The notes under the pieces: generated by a model | The model's database searches: none | Told to the model about the DNA's origin: nothing | The model's input: the letters and a program-made list of their open reading frames with translations, nothing else | Program-made: the position numbers and the translations under genes | Assembly: GCA_039725955.1 (NCBI GenBank) | Contig: CP091033.1 | Location: 744,001 to 808,000, forward strand | Source of the DNA: Sinorhizobium sp. B11 | Lineage (GTDB): Bacteria; Pseudomonadota; Alphaproteobacteria; Rhizobiales; Rhizobiaceae | DNA: 64,000 bases | Reading direction: 5' to 3' | In this document: in pieces, positions 48,011 to 56,241 of the stretch | How positions within the stretch are numbered: the stretch's first letter is position 1 | Layout of the letters: each line of letters opens with the position of its first letter

Positions 48011-49217
48011 TGATCGTTGTCTCCGCCAGCGGCAGCGAAAACGAAAGGACCGAGCCTCCCTGTATTCCCTTGCGCGCGCTTATGCGGCCTCCATGCGCTT
48101 CGATGATACGTTTCGATAATGCCAGCCCCATGCCAAGTCCGCGCGGTTTACTGGTCACAAAGGGACGAAACAGCGCCGCTTCGATCTCGGCGGCAATTCC
48201 GCAGCCATTATCGGACACCTCGACGACCAGCGAGAAGTCGCCGGTTCTGGTTCGGATTGCGATGGTTGGCTGCTCAATGCCATCGGTCGCCTCGACGGCA
48301 TTGTGAAGAAGATTCATCAGCACCTGGACGATCTGGACGCGGTCCGCGACGACGATATCCCGCGCTGCGTCGAGCCGCATATCGGTTAGAAGGCCTTTCC
48401 GGGCTGATCCGGCGAGCCCAAGCGCTGTCGCTTCGCGGATCAGTGCGTGCATCGCCTCCGGCCGCTTCTCACCGGCGCCGCGCTTTGCAGCGTCCCGGAT
48501 GTTCTTGACGATCGTTCCTGCCCACGAGGCGTGCTGTGTAATTTCCGACAGAGCTTCACGAAGCTCCTCGCCGTGCCGGCGGCCATCGCTCGTCACAAGG
48601 CGCCTACACCCCTCGGAGTAGGCGGCGATCGAGGACAGCGGCTGGGAGAGTTCATGTGCCAGCGTTGCCGTCATCTCTCCAAGCGCGACTATCCTGGCAA
48701 GACGCGCCAGCTCACATTGAAGCTCCTGAATCTGCTGCAATGTTCCGCGCTCAGTCCGGAAATCCTCAAAGATCGCAGCCGCGAAGGTTTCTTTTTCGCC
48801 TTTTTCTCGGATGATGGTCAGGGCAGTTGGAAACTGAACGCCGCTCTTGGTGGTTGCCAGGCCCGCACGCACTACGCCTTGGTCCGCCCAGCGTCCCTTG
48901 ATCTGAATATCCGGCATTGAAGACCAGACGAAGTCGATCTTGCGGTCGAGCAATTCATCTTCCTCATAACCGAACAAAGTCACCGCAGCCCTGTTACAGG
49001 CCGAAATTCTATTGCTGGCGGTCATGAAAAACACCGCGTCGGGCATGAGTTCGTAGAGTTGCCGGATCCAGATCGCCTGTTGTCCGTTCTCCCGCGACAG
49101 GTTTGGCGCTGAGTCAGGGCGTGCTATTCGCGATCCGTCGAACGAGGTTCGTCCCATCCCGCCCGGGACAAAGGAACGATATCCGGCAACTTGCGGCGCC
49201 TCCATCTTGGTGGACAT
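48000..49217 (-). CDS. PAS sensor histidine kinase (FixL-like, lacking the haem-ligand histidine region)
   Basis: A 405-residue cytoplasmic kinase. A PAS domain spans about 50-160 (LYELMPDAVFFMTASNRISACNRAAVTLFGY, then SGVQFPTALTIIREKG). The kinase core has the H-box ALGEMTATLAHELSQPLSSIAAY, N-box NLLHNAVEATDG, G1 DNGCGIA and the LGMGLALSKRIIEAHGG region. In haem FixL proteins a histidine sits between the FGY and DGTxFP segments; here that stretch (VWSSMPDIQIKGRWADQGVVRAGL) has none. The signal is therefore probably not haem-bound oxygen. AGGAG precedes the start. Confidence 0.9.
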   Translation of the reverse strand: MSTKMEAPQVAGYRSFVPGGMGRTSFDGSRIARPDSAPNLSRENGQQAIWIRQLYELMPDAVFFMTASNRISACNRAAVTLFGYEEDELLDRKIDFVWSSMPDIQIKGRWADQGVVRAGLATTKSGVQFPTALTIIREKGEKETFAAAIFEDFRTERGTLQQIQELQCELARLARIVALGEMTATLAHELSQPLSSIAAYSEGCRRLVTSDGRRHGEELREALSEITQHASWAGTIVKNIRDAAKRGAGEKRPEAMHALIREATALGLAGSARKGLLTDMRLDAARDIVVADRVQIVQVLMNLLHNAVEATDGIEQPTIAIRTRTGDFSLVVEVSDNGCGIAAEIEAALFRPFVTSKPRGLGMGLALSKRIIEAHGGRISARKGIQGGSVLSFSLPLAETTINGE

Positions 49218-49405
49218 GATGGTCTCCTCCGCCCTTTGAGAAGCAATCCAGGGCCTCGACGGCCTTCCCTTCTCAACAATGACGTGAGTTTACCATCTTT
49301 GGATGGGGGATCAGTGTAGTATCGCGTAGACTCTATTGGTCTTTTTCTGCAACCGGACCTGCTGAAGGACCGGCGAGCCGGCGCTTTGGCGCGGCCTCAT
49401 CTCCA

Positions 49406-49419
49406 TTGATCCGGCTCAA
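49406..49419 (+). promoter_or_regulatory. FNR/FixK-type box before the small secreted protein gene
   Basis: TTGATCCGGCTCAA matches TTGAT-N4-ATCAA at 9 of 10 positions. The centre is 75 bases before the ATG at 49488. A transcription start at -41.5 spacing would be about 49454, with TACTCT at 49442-49447 as -10 (3 of 6 matches). No other strong element was seen in 49218-49487. Confidence 0.55.
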
Positions 49420-49487
49420 TGCCTCTGGCTCGCTGTTCCGCTACTCTGCGACGCGATGGGTTTACAGCCATTTGAGGGAGCTGGAAG

Positions 49488-49838
49488 ATGAGAAAGTTTG
49501 CTCTTGCTATTGCTATTGCAACCGCTGCGTCGTTGGTGACACCTGTTGGCGCGCAGCAGAGCCGCAAGGAATTCCGGCGCATGAATTGGGCCGAAAACCT
49601 GCCGGAGCACATCAGAACCTATCACGACAAGCGGTTTTCCATCGTCAGTTTTCGAACCGCAGTTGAAGTCGGCGCAATGCCGAGGCCGGGCAGCGCTGAA
49701 CACGTCAAGGAAATCCGGACGGCGATCCGTTCCAACTCATGGCTCGTTCAGCAACTGAAGGCCAAGAAACTGACACCCAATCAGATCGAATGGGTGACGC
49801 GCGCCCGCAACGGCAACCTGACGTTCTACATCGAATGA
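49488..49838 (+). CDS. Small secreted hypothetical protein
   Basis: A 116-residue protein with a clear signal peptide (MRKFALAIAIATAASLVTPVGAQQ). The mature domain is about 94 residues, charged, helical, with conserved-looking NLPEHIRTYHDKRFSIVSF and IEWVTRARNGNLTFYIE ends. No cysteines. GGGAG precedes the ATG. Its stop overlaps the ATG of the next gene, and an FNR-like box lies upstream. This puts it in a small operon next to the arc genes, perhaps an envelope factor expressed under low oxygen. Family not recognised. Confidence 0.68.
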   Translation: MRKFALAIAIATAASLVTPVGAQQSRKEFRRMNWAENLPEHIRTYHDKRFSIVSFRTAVEVGAMPRPGSAEHVKEIRTAIRSNSWLVQQLKAKKLTPNQIEWVTRARNGNLTFYIE

Positions 49839-50230
49839 GCGAGCATGCAGGGTTCCCGCGAAGGAAGCCGCGCGATCGCGAATCCATCAAAAGGCAGGAC
49901 ATAGCGGAGGTCGTTGCGGCATCCGCGCGCTGGCAGGAAAAATCACGCCGGCCGAGTGACCGGCATTCCGAAACAGGGCCTCTTGTTGGTCGACGCTCGT
50001 TCATCGTCGGGGAGGGTTCGGTGATGTGGCGGTTGGTCGTCGAAGCTCCGTTCGAAGAGGATATAGAACTCGCCGTCATAGACGACGAAGGCGTCCATGC
50101 CCTTGTTTTTCCCTGCCTTCGTCTGCCCGGCGGATGGGCTAACGCGCTCACCGGCGAGTTGCTGGACGTTCATCCAACCCATTGGCGTTCGTGGCCGATA
50201 CAGCGTTGCGATACGTCCGACCTTCATTGA
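49835..50230 (+). CDS. Small conserved-looking hypothetical protein
   Basis: A 131-residue cytoplasmic protein. The first 55 residues are basic and probably disordered. The rest has a compact pattern, MWRLVVEAPFEEDIELAVIDDEGVHALVFPC, followed by GWANALTGELLDVHPTHWRSW, that I have the impression of in many small rhizobial proteins, with no function known. It starts by ATGA overlap with the secreted-protein gene and ends 167 bases before arcA. Confidence 0.6.
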   Translation: MSEHAGFPRRKPRDRESIKRQDIAEVVAASARWQEKSRRPSDRHSETGPLVGRRSFIVGEGSVMWRLVVEAPFEEDIELAVIDDEGVHALVFPCLRLPGGWANALTGELLDVHPTHWRSWPIQRCDTSDLH

Positions 50231-50286
50231 ATGGAACTGCATTCTCTGGAGGCTAGGCCAGGGAGTTGCAAATGCTGCAATGCACC

Positions 50287-50300
50287 TTGTCTGCAATCAA
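50287..50300 (+). promoter_or_regulatory. FNR/FixK-type box upstream of arcA
   Basis: TTGTCTGCAATCAA matches TTGAT-N4-ATCAA at 8 of 10 positions; the right half is perfect. Its centre is 104 bases before the arcA ATG, nearly the same distance as for the perfect box ahead of the decarboxylase operon, and both share the TGCA core. The -10 expected at about 50323-50328 is poor. Confidence 0.5.
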
Positions 50301-50397
50301 TGACATGCCCCGGCCTGCCCAAATAGGCTGCCAGCAGGCTGAATGTGTTTAATGGCCGGCGGCGTAGCCGCCATCCTAAGGCTGGAAGGAGGACCGC

Positions 50398-51627
50398 ATG
50401 CGTGGTTTCGGCGTTCATTCTGAGGTCGGAAAACTGAGAACCGTCATGGTCTGCAAGCCATCTCTGGCCCATCAGCGCCTGACGCCTGCAAACTGCCATG
50501 ACCTTCTTTTCGACGATGTCTTGTGGGTGCATGAGGCCCAGAAGGATCACTATGATTTTGTCCTGAAGATGCAGGAAAGAGGGGTCGAAGTTCTCGAGCT
50601 CCATGACCTGCTCGGCCAGGCGCTCTCCAACAAGCAGGCACGCGATTTCGTGCTGGATCGACGCGTCACCCCGAACGTGCTCGGCTCGCAGATCGCCGAG
50701 GCGATGCGGCCATGGCTCGACGAGATGCCGGCCCAACAGCTTGCCGCCTTCATGATCGGCGGCATTTCAATTTCCGATCTGCCTGATGTCAGGGCGAAGT
50801 CGCTGATGCTGAGTGCCCTGCCGGAAACCGATTTCGTCATCCCGCCCATCCCCAACACCCTGTTCCAGCGCGACCCTTCCTGCTGGATCTATGGCGGGGT
50901 AACGTGCAATCCGATGTTCTGGCCGGCAAGACGCGCCGAGACGCTGATCCAACGCGCGATCTATAAATTTCACCCGATATTCCACGGCGGCGACTTCCGG
51001 ATCTGGTGGGGCGATTCCGACAATCAGTTCGCCAATGCCTCGATGGAGGGCGGTGACGTGATGCCGATCGGCAATGGCACAGTTCTGATCGGCATGGGCG
51101 AACGCACCACCTATCAGGCCGTCGGCCAGGTGGCGCAGGCCCTCTTCAGGAACAAGGCGGCAAAGCGGGTAATCGGCTGCCTGATGCCGAAGAGCCGCGC
51201 GGCAATGCATCTCGATACGGTCTTCAGCTTCTGCGATCGCGATATCGTCACGCTATTTGCGGAAGTCGTCGACCAGATCCGCTGCTACAGCATGTATCCG
51301 GTAGACGACGACGGCACATTCGAGATTCATCCCGAAAGCCAGCCGATGCTCGATGTTGTCGCCGAAGCGCTCGATCTGCCGCTATTACGCACGGTCGAAA
51401 CAGGCGGCAATTCCTATCAGGCCGAACGCGAGCAATGGGACGATGGCAATAACGTCGTCGCGCTCGAACCCGGTGTCGTCGTCGCCTACGACCGGAATAC
51501 CTATACCAACACGCTACTGCGCAAGGCAGGTGTCGAGGTCATCACCATCCGAGGTTCCGAACTCGGCCGCGGCCGCGGTGGCGGACATTGCATGACGTGC
51601 CCCATCTGGCGCGATCCGGCTTATTGA
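50398..51627 (+). CDS. arcA: Arginine deiminase
   Basis: A 409-residue enzyme converting arginine to citrulline and ammonia. Family landmarks run from [26 protein letters not shown] through [17 protein letters not shown] and [13 protein letters not shown] to the C-terminal [15 protein letters not shown] with nucleophile Cys398. Length is the family norm. A strong AGGAGGA ribosome-binding site precedes the ATG. It leads the arcABC operon, which turns arginine into ornithine, ammonia, CO2 and ATP, and also raises the pH. Confidence 0.96.
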   Translation: MRGFGVHSEVGKLRTVMVCKPSLAHQRLTPANCHDLLFDDVLWVHEAQKDHYDFVLKMQERGVEVLELHDLLGQALSNKQARDFVLDRRVTPNVLGSQIAEAMRPWLDEMPAQQLAAFMIGGISISDLPDVRAKSLMLSALPETDFVIPPIPNTLFQRDPSCWIYGGVTCNPMFWPARRAETLIQRAIYKFHPIFHGGDFRIWWGDSDNQFANASMEGGDVMPIGNGTVLIGMGERTTYQAVGQVAQALFRNKAAKRVIGCLMPKSRAAMHLDTVFSFCDRDIVTLFAEVVDQIRCYSMYPVDDDGTFEIHPESQPMLDVVAEALDLPLLRTVETGGNSYQAEREQWDDGNNVVALEPGVVVAYDRNTYTNTLLRKAGVEVITIRGSELGRGRGGGHCMTCPIWRDPAY

Positions 51628-51664
51628 CGTTTTCACTCACAAAACTGACCGACGGAGCAAGACC

Positions 51665-52669
51665 ATGAGCTTCAATCTGCGAAATCGCTCGCTTCTAACC
51701 GTGCAGGATTATACGCCGCGGGAATTCCGCTATCTCCTCGATCTCGCCCGAGATCTGAAGCGGGCCAAATATGCCCGCACCGAGCAGGAGCACCTGAAGG
51801 GCAAGGAAATCTGCCTTATCTTCGAGAAGACCTCGACCCGGACAAGATGCGCTTTCGAAGTCGCCTGCTCGGACCAGGGCGCCAATGTCACCTATCTCGA
51901 TCCGTCGGGCTCGCAGATCGGGCACAAGGAATCTTTCAAGGACACGGCACGGGTACTGGGGCGCATGTATGATGCGATCGAGTATCGCGGTTCCGCGCAG
52001 AAGGGCGTGGAGACGTTGGCAAAATATGCCGGAGTGCCAGTCTATAACGGCCTGACGGATGAATATCATCCGACACAGATGATTGCCGACGTCATGACCA
52101 TGCGTGAACACAGCGACAAGCCGATCGCTGCGATCAAATATGCTTATGTCGGTGACACACGCTCGAATATGGGGCATTCGCTTTTGATCGTCGGCTGCCT
52201 GCTCGGCATGGATGTGCGCATCTGCGGCCCAAGATCGCTGTGGCCCTCGGAAGAATATATGAAGATCGCCAAGGATCTGCAGCAGGCCTCGGGCGCGCGC
52301 CTGCTGGTTACCGAAGATCCCAAGGAGGCCGTCAAGGACGTCGATTTCATCCACACCGATGTCTGGGTTTCGATGGGTGAGCCGAAGGATGTCTGGCGCG
52401 AACGCATCAAGCTGCTCACTCCCTACCAGGTGAATAAGGACCTGATGAAAGCGACCGGCAATCCGCAGACCAAGTTCATGCATTGCCTGCCGGCATTCCA
52501 TGACACCGAAACCACGCTCGGCAAGCAGATCGCCGAAGATTACGGCATGGAGAACGGCCTCGAAGTGACCAATGACGTCTTCGAATCCGAGGCCAATGTC
52601 GCCTTCGAGCAGGCGGAAAATCGCCTGCACACGATCAAGGCCCTGCTTGTCGCTACTTTGGGAGATTAG
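51665..52669 (+). CDS. arcB: Ornithine carbamoyltransferase, catabolic
   Basis: A 334-residue enzyme. The carbamoyl-phosphate motif STRTRCAFE lies near residue 56, HPTQM(I)AD near 136, and the ornithine-binding HCLPAFHD near 272. In this operon it phosphorolyses citrulline to ornithine and carbamoyl phosphate. The length and the context between arcA and arcC mark it as the catabolic ArcB rather than the anabolic ArgF. It sits 37 bases after arcA and two bases before arcC. Confidence 0.95.
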   Translation: MSFNLRNRSLLTVQDYTPREFRYLLDLARDLKRAKYARTEQEHLKGKEICLIFEKTSTRTRCAFEVACSDQGANVTYLDPSGSQIGHKESFKDTARVLGRMYDAIEYRGSAQKGVETLAKYAGVPVYNGLTDEYHPTQMIADVMTMREHSDKPIAAIKYAYVGDTRSNMGHSLLIVGCLLGMDVRICGPRSLWPSEEYMKIAKDLQQASGARLLVTEDPKEAVKDVDFIHTDVWVSMGEPKDVWRERIKLLTPYQVNKDLMKATGNPQTKFMHCLPAFHDTETTLGKQIAEDYGMENGLEVTNDVFESEANVAFEQAENRLHTIKALLVATLGD

Positions 52670-52670
52670 A

Positions 52671-53606
52671 ATGCGTGTGGTCATTGCGCTCGGCGGCAAT
52701 GCGCTTCTCCGGCGCGGGGAGCCTATGACTGCCGATACCCAGAGGCGAAATGCGCGCCTCGCGGCACAGGCGATCGCGCCCCTGGCGGCTGAACATGAAC
52801 TTGTCATAACCCATGGTAATGGGCCACAGGTTGGGCTGCTCGCACTCCAGGGAGCGGCCTATAAACCCGAGGAGGCCTATCCGCTTGATGTTCTCGGTGC
52901 CGAGACAGAAGGCATGATCGGTTACATGCTGGAGCAGGAACTCGGTAATCTCCTGCCATTCGAGCAACCCCTGGCGACGCTTCTGACCATGGTGGAGGTC
53001 GATGCCGCCGATCCCGGCTTCCAGAACCCCACCAAGTTCGTCGGACCAGTCTATGACAAGGGCGAGGCGGATCGGATTCGCACGGAAAAGGGCTGGGTAT
53101 TCAAACAGGATGGCGACAAATGGCGGCGCGTCGTGGCCTCGCCGATACCAAAGCGCATCTTCGAGATCCGTCCGGTTCGCTGGCTGCTCGAAGAGCGGAC
53201 GATCGTCATCTGTGCAGGTGGCGGCGGCATACCGACCATGTATGAAAAAGGCGCCGACAGGAAGCTGATCGGTGTCGAAGCCGTCATCGACAAGGATCTC
53301 TGCTCGGAGCTTCTGGCGCGCGATCTCAACGCCGACATGCTGATCATGGCAACGGATGCCGAGGCCGTCTGCATCGACTGGGGCAAGCCGTCTCAGAAGG
53401 CAATCCATCGCGTCCGTCCTGATGATCTCAACCAGTTCTCCTTCCCGGCCGGCTCGATGGGGCCGAAAGTGGACGCCGCCTGCCATTTTGCACGGGCAAA
53501 CGGCAAGACAGCCGCAATCGGTTCCCTTGCCGACATCGGCGGAATGGTCCGGGGCGAGCGCGGGACACTTATCAATACCGGCTTTGACGGCTTGAGCTGG
53601 CACTAA
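52671..53606 (+). CDS. arcC: Carbamate kinase
   Basis: A 311-residue amino-acid-kinase fold enzyme making ATP from carbamoyl phosphate. [19 protein letters not shown] at the start, [45 protein letters not shown] and [17 protein letters not shown] are carbamate-kinase hallmarks. The ATG at 52671 begins exactly at the conserved N-terminus; upstream in-frame codons are inside arcB. It ends the operon and converges with the permease gene. Confidence 0.95.
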   Translation: MRVVIALGGNALLRRGEPMTADTQRRNARLAAQAIAPLAAEHELVITHGNGPQVGLLALQGAAYKPEEAYPLDVLGAETEGMIGYMLEQELGNLLPFEQPLATLLTMVEVDAADPGFQNPTKFVGPVYDKGEADRIRTEKGWVFKQDGDKWRRVVASPIPKRIFEIRPVRWLLEERTIVICAGGGGIPTMYEKGADRKLIGVEAVIDKDLCSELLARDLNADMLIMATDAEAVCIDWGKPSQKAIHRVRPDDLNQFSFPAGSMGPKVDAACHFARANGKTAAIGSLADIGGMVRGERGTLINTGFDGLSWH

Positions 53607-53622
53607 TCTCTCGACACAAACA

Positions 53623-54978
53623 CTATCCCGAGACGGCCGGGCGCGATGCTGCAGCTGCTGCCGTCTCCTTGTCTGTCGCTTCGGCCGCGTTTCGTCTTTG
53701 CCAGACATAGACAGGAATACCAAGCATCAGCAACACGAGGCCATAGAGCACCGGTTCTGCTCCGGAACCGTAGAGGGTGAAGATCGCAAAGACAAAGGCG
53801 ATGAGTTCGATCGCGCTTACTCTTGGCATTCGCCCGAGCGTCGCGCCGGCAACAAGAGTTCCGGCAAGCGAACAGAAGGCATAGGGAACGACGGCGGCCA
53901 TTGTGCTCAGCCCCACCATCAAACGATAGACGGCGGCAAAGCCTTCTGAGCCAAGTGCCTGAACGAGCACCAGGATCGTTGCGAAAAGAGCTGAAATAAC
54001 CATGCCCCATGCAGGCACGCCACGCGAGGAGAGCCGGGCAAAAAGCGGCGGAAATAGACCGTCGCGGGCCGCCGCCATCGGAACCTGCCCCATGAGAAGA
54101 GTCCAGCCATTGAGCGCACCGATCGAGGACACAAGCACGGCGATCGAGATTGCCAGCTCGCCCGGCCGGCCCCACATGACCCCCGCCGCCTGGGAAAAGG
54201 GCGCGACCGAATGGATGAGCTGTTCGCGGGGCAAGAGGCCCATCACCACGACAGTGCCAAGTACGTAAAGCGCGGCGGCGATCGATATCCCAAGTACGGT
54301 CGATCGCGGAATGGTCCGCTCCGCATTTTCGACGTCGCCGGCAGGAACTGTCGCCGATTCCAGGCCCAGATAGGCGAACATGGTGAGAGGCGCCAGCGTT
54401 GCAAATGACTGCAGCAGCGGCTGGCCGCTCGGGTTGAATTCGGCGAAATGCGATGTGTCGATATAAAGAAGGCCGATAATGGCAACGGCGCCGAAGGGGA
54501 GCAGCTTGGCATAGGTCGTGACCTGCGCGAAGAGGCCAGCGGCGTGGACGCCGCGAAGATTGACGAGCACGATCGCCCAGATGACGCCGAGCGTCAGTAC
54601 CGTCGCGGTGAAGCGGTTACTGAGGGCAGGGAAGAGATCGACCATCACGCCGGTAAAGGCAATCGCGATCACGGGCAGCGATGTCCAGATGGAAATCCAA
54701 TAACCCCAGGCGATGAGGAAGCCTGCGAAATCGCCGTAACCGAGCCGCGTATAGGCATAGGGACCGCCAACGGCGGGCACGAGCCTCGCCAGGCGCGCGA
54801 AAGTAAGGCCGAGGCAGATCGCCCCGGCACCCATGAGGATCCAGACGATGATCGCAAGGTTGCCGTAGGGCGCAACAGCGGCCGGCGAAAGGTAAAATCC
54901 GGACCCAACCATGTTTCCAACAACGATGGCTGTGCAGGCGCCAAGTCCAAGGCTCTTGCCATTCGACGAGGTTGTCAT
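53623..54978 (-). CDS. APC family basic amino acid antiporter (AdiC/ArcD-like)
   Basis: A 451-residue protein with about 12 helices. The APC start GLGACTAIVVGNMVGSGFYLSPAAVA contains the GSG substrate motif, and GLESATVPAGDVENAERTIP and ALNGWTLLMGQVPMAAARDGLFP match AdiC-type arginine/agmatine exchangers. Beside arcABC an arginine/ornithine exchange is equally possible. The start at 54978 is preceded by GGGAGGG; a longer frame lacks support. It is convergent with arcC, so it is separately controlled. Confidence 0.88.
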   Translation of the reverse strand: MTTSSNGKSLGLGACTAIVVGNMVGSGFYLSPAAVAPYGNLAIIVWILMGAGAICLGLTFARLARLVPAVGGPYAYTRLGYGDFAGFLIAWGYWISIWTSLPVIAIAFTGVMVDLFPALSNRFTATVLTLGVIWAIVLVNLRGVHAAGLFAQVTTYAKLLPFGAVAIIGLLYIDTSHFAEFNPSGQPLLQSFATLAPLTMFAYLGLESATVPAGDVENAERTIPRSTVLGISIAAALYVLGTVVVMGLLPREQLIHSVAPFSQAAGVMWGRPGELAISIAVLVSSIGALNGWTLLMGQVPMAAARDGLFPPLFARLSSRGVPAWGMVISALFATILVLVQALGSEGFAAVYRLMVGLSTMAAVVPYAFCSLAGTLVAGATLGRMPRVSAIELIAFVFAIFTLYGSGAEPVLYGLVLLMLGIPVYVWQRRNAAEATDKETAAAAASRPAVSG

Positions 54979-55066
54979 GAAATCCCTCCCGTGAGCCGGC
55001 TTCCGGAAGCCGATGGCTCTTCGGACCGCCTTCGAGCCGCGATTGTCGTTGCTAAAACGGGCTCCC

Positions 55067-55080
55067 GCAATCCGGATCAA
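55067..55080 (-). promoter_or_regulatory. Weak FNR/FixK-like half box before the AdiC-like gene
   Basis: On the minus strand TTGATCCGGATTGC matches TTGAT-N4-ATCAA at 7 of 10 positions, with only the left half good. Its centre is 96 bases ahead of the antiporter ATG at 54978. The expected -10 is poor. Could be chance. Confidence 0.25.
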
Positions 55081-55155
55081 TGCGTAGTCTGACGGTCTGG
55101 TTTAGCCTTCGACATCAGGGTAAAGCAGCTACTCACAGTGCTGGAGGTGACGTTG

Positions 55156-56082
55156 ATGTTGGGCGAGCAGGGGTTTCTCAGGATCTCGATTGCAGCCACC
55201 GTTGTGGTCGCGGTGCTCGGAGTTGTCTTCGGCATTCTGTCCGGCTCATTCTCCATCGCCTTCGACGGCGTCTATTCGCTGGCCGATGCGGCGATGACCG
55301 GGCTGGCACTTTGGGTTTCTACCCTGATCATCAAGTCGACGCAGAGCGATGCCCAGTCCGGCAGGATCCGAAACCGCTTCACCATGGGGTTCTGGCATCT
55401 GGAGCCGATCGTATTGATGCTCAATGGCTGCCTGCTGATGACGGTCGGTGTCTATGCATTGATCAGCGCGATCATCAGCATTCTGAACGGCGGCCATGAA
55501 CTACGCTTTGGCATGGCGATCGCCTATTCCGCGGCAACCGTGCTTGTCTGCGCCATCATGGCTGTCCTCGGCATCCGGTTCAACCGCCGCATCAAATCCG
55601 ATTTCATCTCGCTCGACATCAAGGCCTGGATCATGTCGGGCGGCATCGCGCTTGCACTGCTTATCGCATTTCTCATCGGCATGGCCGTCCAGGCGACACC
55701 TGTTGCCTGGGTCGCCAGCTATATGGACCCTGCGGTCCTGATCCTCGTCTGTCTTGTCATGATCCCACTCCCGATCGGCACGATCTGGAAAGCGCTAAGC
55801 GAAATCCTGCTGATCGCGCCTGTCGATCTGCAAGAGCACGTGGATCGCATCGCATCCGACACGGTGCGCCGCCTCGGCTTCGTCTCGCACCGCGCCTATG
55901 TCGCCCAGGTCGGCCGCGCCAAGCAGATCGAACTCTACTTCATCGTGCCCGAAGGGCTTCCCGCGAAAACTATCGAGGAGTGGGACGCGCTGCGCGACGA
56001 GATCGGCAATGCGATCGGTGATGAAAGCGCCAATCGCTGGCTGACCATTGCCTTCACCGCCGATCACGAATGGGCGGAATAG
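55156..56082 (+). CDS. Cation diffusion facilitator family transporter
   Basis: A protein of about 308 residues with CDF-type helices (ISIAATVVVAVLGVVFGILSG, FDGVYSLADAAMTGLALW, HLEPIVLMLNGCLLMTVGVY) and a C-terminal cytoplasmic domain. The TM2 metal site DGVYSLAD is present. The TM5 partner motif, normally HxxxD or DxxxD, reads LDIKAWIMSGG here, so one ligand seems replaced; the cargo may differ from Zn or Mn. The ATG at 55156 follows GGAGGTGA five bases ahead. It stands alone between the two arginine-related gene groups. Confidence 0.85.
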   Translation: MLGEQGFLRISIAATVVVAVLGVVFGILSGSFSIAFDGVYSLADAAMTGLALWVSTLIIKSTQSDAQSGRIRNRFTMGFWHLEPIVLMLNGCLLMTVGVYALISAIISILNGGHELRFGMAIAYSAATVLVCAIMAVLGIRFNRRIKSDFISLDIKAWIMSGGIALALLIAFLIGMAVQATPVAWVASYMDPAVLILVCLVMIPLPIGTIWKALSEILLIAPVDLQEHVDRIASDTVRRLGFVSHRAYVAQVGRAKQIELYFIVPEGLPAKTIEEWDALRDEIGNAIGDESANRWLTIAFTADHEWAE

Positions 56083-56129
56083 TCCCGGCACGAGGCTTCC
56101 CCCTTCGCCGTGAAATGCTTCCCGTCACG

Positions 56130-56143
56130 TTGATTGCAATCAA
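56130..56143 (+). promoter_or_regulatory. Perfect FNR/FixK box before the decarboxylase operon
   Basis: TTGATTGCAATCAA is a perfect TTGAT-N4-ATCAA palindrome. Its centre at 56136.5 predicts a start at about 56178 for a class II (-41.5) activator site; TACCAT at 56166-56171 then sits exactly at -10 (4 of 6 matches). The decarboxylase ATG is at 56242. Confidence 0.75.
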
Positions 56144-56241
56144 CGACGCTGCACTACCCGTCATGTACCATCCTTCAACCTGAGATGCAGACGGCTGCAT
56201 GGCGGCCGCAGCGTTTGACCCCTCGGTTTCTGGAGGAACGC

